Source: Nitzschia sp. DOCU1
Taxonomy: Eukaryota; Bacillariophyta; Bacillariophyceae; Bacillariales; Bacillariaceae
Length of the DNA stretch: 64,000 bases
Direction: 5' to 3'
Assembly (NCBI GenBank): GCA_951394045.1
Contig: OX595991.1
Location: forward strand, 3,038,001-3,102,000
A program made the position numbers and the translations under genes. Positions 57,479 to 64,000 of this stretch are shown in pieces. The notes below the pieces were generated by a model, which saw only the letters and a program-made list of their open reading frames with translations, did not search any database and had not been told where the DNA came from. Position 1 is the stretch's first letter. Each line of letters begins with the position of its first letter.

Positions 57479-60400
57479 ATGGCGCAATACCCGTCGCATG
57501 AAGAAGAAAAAGCATTAGTGCGAGACTTTGAAAATGCTATCCATTCTTGCGTATTCGTCGATATAATGGGTAATCGGCATCCTTTATGTTGTTCTGTTTG
57601 CGATACAATGGCAACAGTGGAAAATAGATGCGAATTCATCCCAATAGAGCAGTTAGCGAAATACGCAGAACAATGTCGAATGCAACGGGAGAGGATAGCA
57701 TCCGTTTATCCATCTCCATTAGTAAAGCATTATAAAGTGCAGCATTGTCCGACACTAACACCATATGTATTATCACCAAGAACAGTGATTAACGTCGAAG
57801 CCGATAGTGTGGCTGTCTGTGAAAGTTGCCAAAAGCACTTTGAGAGTAACGGCGAGAAACCACCGTCACGTTGCTATCCCCCACCAGGAGCAATCATAAT
57901 GGCCTACATGATTGGCGAACCTCCACCAGTTTTAACATGTTTGAACACAATCGAATTGGCACTTGTGAGTACAGCACGAACCTTCTGTCAGAGTTGGTTC
58001 TTTTTTGGGGGTTGCCATCAACATATTCAGGGATGGCATACTATATACGAAAATGATCCAGTGTCTATAGTTGGACACATTGCCAACTTAACTAATGCCG
58101 GATTGCAAGGACAACTGCTGGTGGTTCTCTGTGGTCCGTTTACAACGACTCAAAAGGCAGAGCTCATGCGGCAAACGTCCATCAATGCAAAAAAAGTTAT
58201 ACGCGCTTTCAAATGGCTTAAGAAACACAATCGTCTATACCACGGTATAAAAATTCCCTCCATGGAAGAACTGCCTGTACCTCAGGTCATTGCGCACGAC
58301 TGGTAAGTTGACATTGATCATGGCTGACACGGTTGTATTGTAGTTGGTTCTCACATGGACAAAAGGGAGGAAGCAGTTGCTGGAGGAAACGAAACATTGG
58401 AGAACCGTTTGCAAATGACAATTGTTTTACCAAACACTCATGCACTAAAGGAAACCAATGGTGGATTTTCAACACAAGAAGAATTCCGCAAATTTGTAAT
58501 AGAACGATTTCGCAATGGAAAGTACAACGCTGTCATACATTCCCGTCCAAGTGCCAACATCCTAGTAGATCATAACGGACAAGGAATTGTTCGAGCATTC
58601 CCGCTGTTATTCCCATATGGGCACTCCGGATTACCCTGCGATCCGGCAGTAGACAAAGTTATCACTGCGTTTTCCCCAACTAAGCGAATTCGTCGACCAT
58701 TTACGCGGACGCTACAAACCGTGCTGCGTAAATGGTTGCAATTACGCGTCCCAACATTTCAAACACCCCTGTTCAACTTGGTCGTGTTCAACGTTCTTAT
58801 GAAACAGACTATTTACAAGAACGTGTGTCTGCGGGCAAACTTTACCCACTCATCTGGGAACACATTAGCACACGCAGTTGGAGGAATGACAATACAAGAG
58901 TTGCAACGCGGAATTGCAGCTGTGCGTGCAGGTCATTCTTCCCAATACTCAACACGGACCAATGCCCAGTTTCTGAACTCAATTCATGCTACTTGCAGTA
59001 AATTGCCGCATACAAATGAAGCTGCACGAGAGGCGCGAAGTCAATATTTTGCGTATCTAATCCATTTTGGACTTCCGGCAATTTTCCTCACCGTTACTCC
59101 TGACGACGAACGCAACTATCGCATCACGCTTTACGCATTACCGCCGGATTCGCGCTTTCAATACGAGCCACCATCAGCAGCGGAAACAATGTCGGACGAT
59201 CTTATTCTCAAAAGATTTCGAATGCGCCAACAGATACGAACCGAATATCCTGGGTTTTGTGCTGAAGAATATGACCGTATCATTACTGCCGTCATCGAAC
59301 ATCTTTTACAGTGGAACTGTGAGAAAAAAGAGTCAAAAGGCATCGGGATATGTGGGAAATTAGAAGCTTGGTGTTTGGCAACAGAAGAGCAAGGGCGTAA
59401 AACATTGCATGGTCATTTCTTGTTATTTGTGGAGGGGTGGCCCGAACTTATGAAGAATGCCCAGGACATGCGTGTTGACAAAAGGACACGCAGTAGAGCA
59501 AGACAAACCATCTTGGAGTTTTGCGACAGAATATGCAGTGCTCAATTATTCCGGGAAGAGGATCTAGAGGATGGAATTTTCCAAACTCATCCCGTTTTTG
59601 CTCATGATGAATGTTCTTCCCAACGCATGTACAAGCGGCGACGCCGAGATGAAGCTGGAAACATGGTAGTACGTCACCGTCGTCAGAACGAGTACAAAAT
59701 TGATGCTGTTGACAAGAAGACATTGCGTGCCATGCGACACAAGCGCAAATGCCAAGAAATCGAAGGTCAACTTGCAACTTGTAAGAAATGTGGAGCAAAA
59801 CTCAAGTTGGATGATGTGGTCACAAAAGCAGTGCAGTTTCTTATGCAATCGGATCTTTACAGTTATCAAGATGACAACAAGAGATTAGATCATTACGTCT
59901 TCAACAATCAAATGGATGTTGGATGGTGGGAGCGCAGTGACAATGACATTGCAAAACGAGGATTCATGAATAATGTTATCTCCAACATTCACCGATACCT
60001 TCATGCCAGAAGATGTTTTCTGAAGGGATGCGAATGTTGCTTCAACTTGCCTGAGCAACCCAACGATTCTAGCCGTCTTGTGACAAAAGGAACAAACGAT
60101 GATTGGTGTGATTTGTATGGACGTCGCAATCCGCGCTGTTTGTTTATCTACGAACCTGCTCGACGTTTATAGGATGTATTCATGAATGTTCATTCTCCAT
60201 TGTTGACAACGTCCCTAGGTTACAATACAAATGTCAGGGCAGGGATCAATGGACCGGCAGTCTTCTACACTACAAGCTACAACGTCAAGCCGACGCAAAA
60301 AGAAGATAACGCCGATTTCAAACTCGTTTCTGACACAATGGCAAGGATGATTGAACAACGTTTGCAAGAAACGGAGAGTGACATTTCGCCACATGAAGAG

Positions 60401-63177
60401 GGATTCAGAAGAATGTTGGGAAGCATTTATTCCCATTGTCGCGCACATATATGTGCAGCCCCCATGGCACACTATTTGTCAATACGGGGGTCAAGGTTTC
60501 GTTTCTCCCATGAAACGGTGAACATTCCTGTTCATTCAGCAGAGTCTTGGATGTTGAAGAAAAAGACTGGTGGAGTTTTCCGACTTGTAGATGGCAAACT
60601 TGCATTCTATCTACGACCAATGCATTACATCTATCGCGGGGAAAAGTTTCACTACATGTCATTCTTCCAGTTCTTTCAACAAACGGAAGTTTTGTGTCTA
60701 AGTGTCGCAACAAGTGTGTCACACGTAGTATACGAATTTGATGAAGGACATCCATTACGCAGTACGCATGCAATCATTGAGCACCCTCAACCAAAGGTGG
60801 GAGTCATTCCCTGGTCATTTCTGACAAGTACGAATGAGCTCGGTGGGTCCCTGTTGGATTCGACACTTGTCAACCCCGATTCGCAATACTATGAAAAGAG
60901 AGACACATACTGCCGTCGGTTTCTTCTGTTGTTCAAACCATTTTGGAAATTTGAAGAACTTTTGGGAGAACACGCATCCTATCAAGAAGCATTTCGAGCT
61001 AACTTATCCATCATCAATGATGAGGTCAAAAGAATTGCGAACCACATTCAAGACATTCACAATTCCCTACGAGTTCGATTACCTACTAACCCATTGACAG
61101 ATGAAACCACCTTGGAAGAAGAAGAAGAACCCACCGTTATTGCGCGTGACGATGATTTTGATGCGGCCGCGAACGAAGCCCATCTGCGTAATGCAATTGC
61201 AGCGGAGAGTGATCTATTCGGAACATCGTATGGATTGAACAATGGAGCTTATCGCGAAGTTGCACCCAGTTTTGTCAGCAATGACGAAGTATCAAGTGCA
61301 ATCATGATTTCGCCACATTCGACGCAATATACGCCTTTACGCACAGTGATCGCTTATGCGCCGCCCCCCCAATCCGTCACCAGAAATACTACCGATTCAG
61401 ATGATCCAAAACGACGGATTGTTTGTTCTGTGGCGACACTAAACACGTTGGTGTCGTCCACGGATGGAACTTCGTACGAAACAGTAAATCAACCAAAATA
61501 CGCCACGGGATCGAAAGACTCAATCATTGCATGGGGCAGACGCGACAAACTAGACGAGAAGCAACAACGAGCATTTGAAGTGTTGGCTGCAACCTATGTG
61601 AAGACATTTTACGATGATGCGACTGGTTTTGGTGATTTGCTTGCATTCGAAGGGCTGAAAGAACTCATTGCTAGACACAATAGAAGCAACGCACCTTTGG
61701 TAATGTTCATCACTGGTCCAGCTGGTGCCGGAAAATGTAAGTATTGTGTGACCGGATTGATTGATTTGCGAAAACATTGAGTTCGTAGACTAACGACTTT
61801 GCTATAGCGCGCATTCTTGAATCCTTGATGGCGTATGCAAAAGCTTTCAGTGCCAATATTGATCACCAATTCACGTCAGATACCATTCGTGTTAGCGCAA
61901 TGACGGGTGCAGCAGCAAGTGAGATTCTGGGCGACACAACACATCGATTGTTTGGACTTTGGAAAGATCGGGACGTTACGAATGAGGATATTCAAAGAGC
62001 AGCGGATACCCGTCTTTACATCATTGATGAGATTTCTTTCGCTCATATGGGAAATTTGGCTCGGATTTCAGAGCGGTGCAAAGGAGAATCTCAATGCCAA
62101 GAATATCCTTATGGAAGGATACCGATTCTTTTTCTTGGCGACTTTTGTCAACTCGAAGGTTTCGGAGGAACACCAATTTACAAAGGACCGCCAAGTCCCA
62201 TCTGGGAACTTGCATTGAATGTGATGGTCGAACTGGATGGTACGCATCGCTACAAGGATGATCCAGAGCTTGGGGAAGCAATGGCACAAGCACGGGATGG
62301 GGACCCAACCAAACTAAGAGAAATCCTTGCCACTCGTGATATTGAGAACAACGACTTGGAGATTCCTCAAGATCTTACTGCTCGATATGTGGTTTACACC
62401 AATCGAAAAAGGTCCGCGATTAACGCAAACGTGTTTCGATGCTACTTGGAGAGGTTTCATTATGAAGACGAAGCTATGCCAATACCAAATGGCGCAATCA
62501 TCATTCGGAGTTCCGGAAATTGGGGTGATTCCAAAATACAGCTTGATGCAAAAACGCAACACTACCTTTGGGAAAATTGCTCCGATGCGCACGTTAAACA
62601 ACAATCCTACAAAGTTGATCCGTTCCTTGGGTTGTTCCAAGGTTGCGAGTTGATGGTGAGCGACAACATTGATGTATCAAAAGGCATTGCCAATGGCACA
62701 TGCTGCACGTTTGATCACATCGTTTTGAAACCAGATGCACAATTGACACCAATGAAAGTACATGGACGTTGGGTCAATACCGTTGACATCAATGATGTGA
62801 ATCTTATCAAACTGAAATACAACGAAAAGCGTGATCTTCGATTGGATGACACTTTTGATCTTCTACCTGCCAACAAGAAATTGACAGTACAAATGCCGTT
62901 CGAAGGGCGCATCCTGAAAGCGCAAATGGATTTAAAACATGTTCCGGCGGTGCTAAACTACGCAACAACTGTGCATAAACTCCAGGGTAAATCGATGGAC
63001 AGCTTGGTGATAATGGATTGGAGCCGTACCCGCAATTGGGCCTATGTGGTTCTTTCACGTGTACGAACGCGACACGGTTTGTTTCTTATGAAACCTATGC
63101 CAGAAGATATTTCATTTACCCCAGATCCTGATTACTTGGCTATGATGGAGCGTTTGAGAAATAGATTGAATCATTGA
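57479..63177 (+). pseudogene. Helitron Rep-helicase polyprotein gene with one in-frame TAG (3 exons)
   Basis: Exons 57479-58302, 58366-61736 and 61808-63177 give 1,854 codons, broken only by TAG at 60170-60172. The first 270 residues fit the DUF6570-type N-terminus (LTCLNTIELALVSTARTF, then GGCHQHIQGW). Rep follows, with LFVEG after the H-x-H of RKTLHGHFLL and, beyond the TAG, the paired tyrosines GPAVFYTTSYNVKPTQKED. The C-terminal PIF1-like helicase has Walker A GPAGAGKS, Walker B YIIDEIS, FLGDFCQLEG, HKLQGKSMDSL and VVLSRVRT. Rep nicks and joins DNA for rolling-circle transposition; the helicase unwinds. The TAG separates H-x-H from the tyrosines, so activity needs readthrough. The first intron's AAAAG acceptor is uncertain. 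Confidence 0.85.
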
Positions 63178-64000
63178 GTAATGACAAATTTAAGCACTAT
63201 AGCATATTCACCCGAATGTAAAGTGCAAAGGCGTAAAAGTTGATAAACATTTTGCGCCGTCGAGGTTTGCATTTTTCCAGATCATCGATGCGCAAAAGCA
63301 AATGGTAGTTTACCCAGATGTTTTACGCATATGCCTTAAATTGTGTCGCAACCGTTTCGAATGGATGTCCAATATGACACTCAAGACATGATTTTCTCTA
63401 TTCATCACAAATAACCGTCAAAATAGGCACTAATATTGACGAAAATACCGTTTGGCGGTGTTCTGCGACTTTCTATGATTGAATTCCAATTCGCGCTGGC
63501 CGGTCAAAAATCGCTCTAAATAGGGCATATTTGAATTTCGAAAAGGACCCGGAAAACTGAGAAAAGAGCGGGAAAGAGCGAGGGGCCTCGGATCCAAGAC
63601 CGACGCAAGGTTTGTGGTCGCCCAAACTTGGTCGCAAGCGCAAGGATGACTCCCATAAGACGCGTTTAGTAAATATTGGCCAACCGTCGGCCACGTAGGT
63701 AGTACTTGGTAGGGTCTTGACAGAACTACGCTGTTTCCGTCCAAAAGAGCCCTCTTTTCAAGTTTTTTTCGTAATAAGCTGCTAGGGTTCCGGAATAAAC
63801 TGCTAGGGTCTTGACACAAAGGCGCCGGAAATGCGAAATCACAAAATATATCGCCAGAACCTGCCTCGTTTAGCCACCAAAAATCCCGCAAATCCAAAAA
63901 CTCTTAACACGAGACATCGCGCGAAAAGCTTCCAAAACAGCCCAAAAGAGGGGGGTTGAGCATTTTGCAACTAGATTTGGCTATAGAATGACTACGGTCC
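63178..64000. other. downstream noncoding region with hairpin and short repeats
   Basis: Contains a GCGTAAAA...TTTTGCGC hairpin (63231-63257), a TTTTACGC at 63319, and near 63710-63820 a repeated phrase (tagggtcttgaca, ctgctagggttcc, ctgctagggtcttgaca). A 155-codon minus frame at 63430-63897 has no domain-like features. The 3' end of the Helitron is probably here, but no CTRR-hairpin terminus was identified. Confidence 0.45.

Larger units (their letters stand above)
54701..63330 (+). mobile_element. Helitron-type rolling-circle transposon block (ends not defined)
   Basis: The core is a Rep-helicase gene (57479-63177). The block also holds a truncated helicase copy, a histone H3 variant and a 241-aa orphan. 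GCG(T/C)AAAA motifs are enriched on both outer sides (54701-56141 and 63231-63330), and this is what the limits given here rest on. I could not find a convincing 5' TC or a 3' CTRR with terminal hairpin, so true limits are unknown and gene membership is inferred from position. Confidence 0.55.

Noticed and set aside
63430..63897. 155-codon minus-strand open frame at the right edge
   Set aside because: It crosses a short noncoding repeat and shows no recognisable protein features.
63770..63985. CTAG sites as possible Helitron 3' terminus (CTRR)
   Set aside because: No stable terminal hairpin precedes them at the expected 10-12 bases, so no end is claimed.

Overview
This is nuclear DNA of a eukaryotic alga, most likely a diatom and probably a pennate one. 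The evidence: short spliceosomal introns (58-237 nt) that restore reading frames; several predicted proteins with an N-terminal signal peptide followed by an ASAFAP-like motif (secondary-plastid targeting); a diatom-type Ty1/copia element with short LTRs; a multi-CNB cGMP-dependent kinase; and two members of a GD(N/H)P-x-C-x-x-G-(A/P)-P family that I recall only from stramenopiles. Species assignment is inference. Several ordinary genes become visible only after splicing.

Layout. 1-35 kb is ordinary host sequence: GNAT acetyltransferase, plastid fibrillin, ADP-ribosylglycohydrolase-like protein, ribosomal protein eS28 (start codon alone on its exon), a GDNP-family protein, an auxin-efflux-type carrier, a LITAF-like zinc ribbon protein, an NSUN5-type RNA methyltransferase, an ankyrin protein, an MFS transporter, a tandem pair of plastid-targeted Mpv17/PMP22 proteins, a plastid membrane protein, an ARM-repeat protein, a four-CNB PKG and a second GDNP-family protein.

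35.48-47.56 kb is one 12-kb nested mobile element. A 5.8-kb PIF/Harbinger-like DNA transposon has about 75-bp terminal inverted repeats, a 3-bp target duplication (CAG), arrays of an 11-bp repeat near both ends, a DDE transposase and three accessory genes. Its transposase gene is split by a complete copia retrotransposon (36109-42393) with apparently identical 312-bp LTRs and a GTCGAC target duplication. Retrotransposon gag and pol lie in one frame separated by a single TGA.

47.8-50.6 kb returns to host genes: a second ADP-ribosylglycohydrolase-like paralog and a two-domain fasciclin protein with a C-terminal hydrophobic tail.

51-63.3 kb is an AT-richer accessory block. It starts with coiled-coil and orphan genes and ends in a Helitron: DUF6570-like region, Rep with an H-x-H and a YTTSY pair, and a PIF1-like helicase, interrupted by one in-frame TAG. 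Head to head with this Rep gene, 233 bp away, lies an intronless gene for a very divergent histone H3 with a one-residue-longer loop 1 (a CENH3-like feature). Next to it is a truncated duplicate of the helicase P-loop exon pair. Palindromic GCGTAAAA motifs occur on both sides of this block. The Helitron with an H3 variant is the most striking candidate for an undescribed system in the window.
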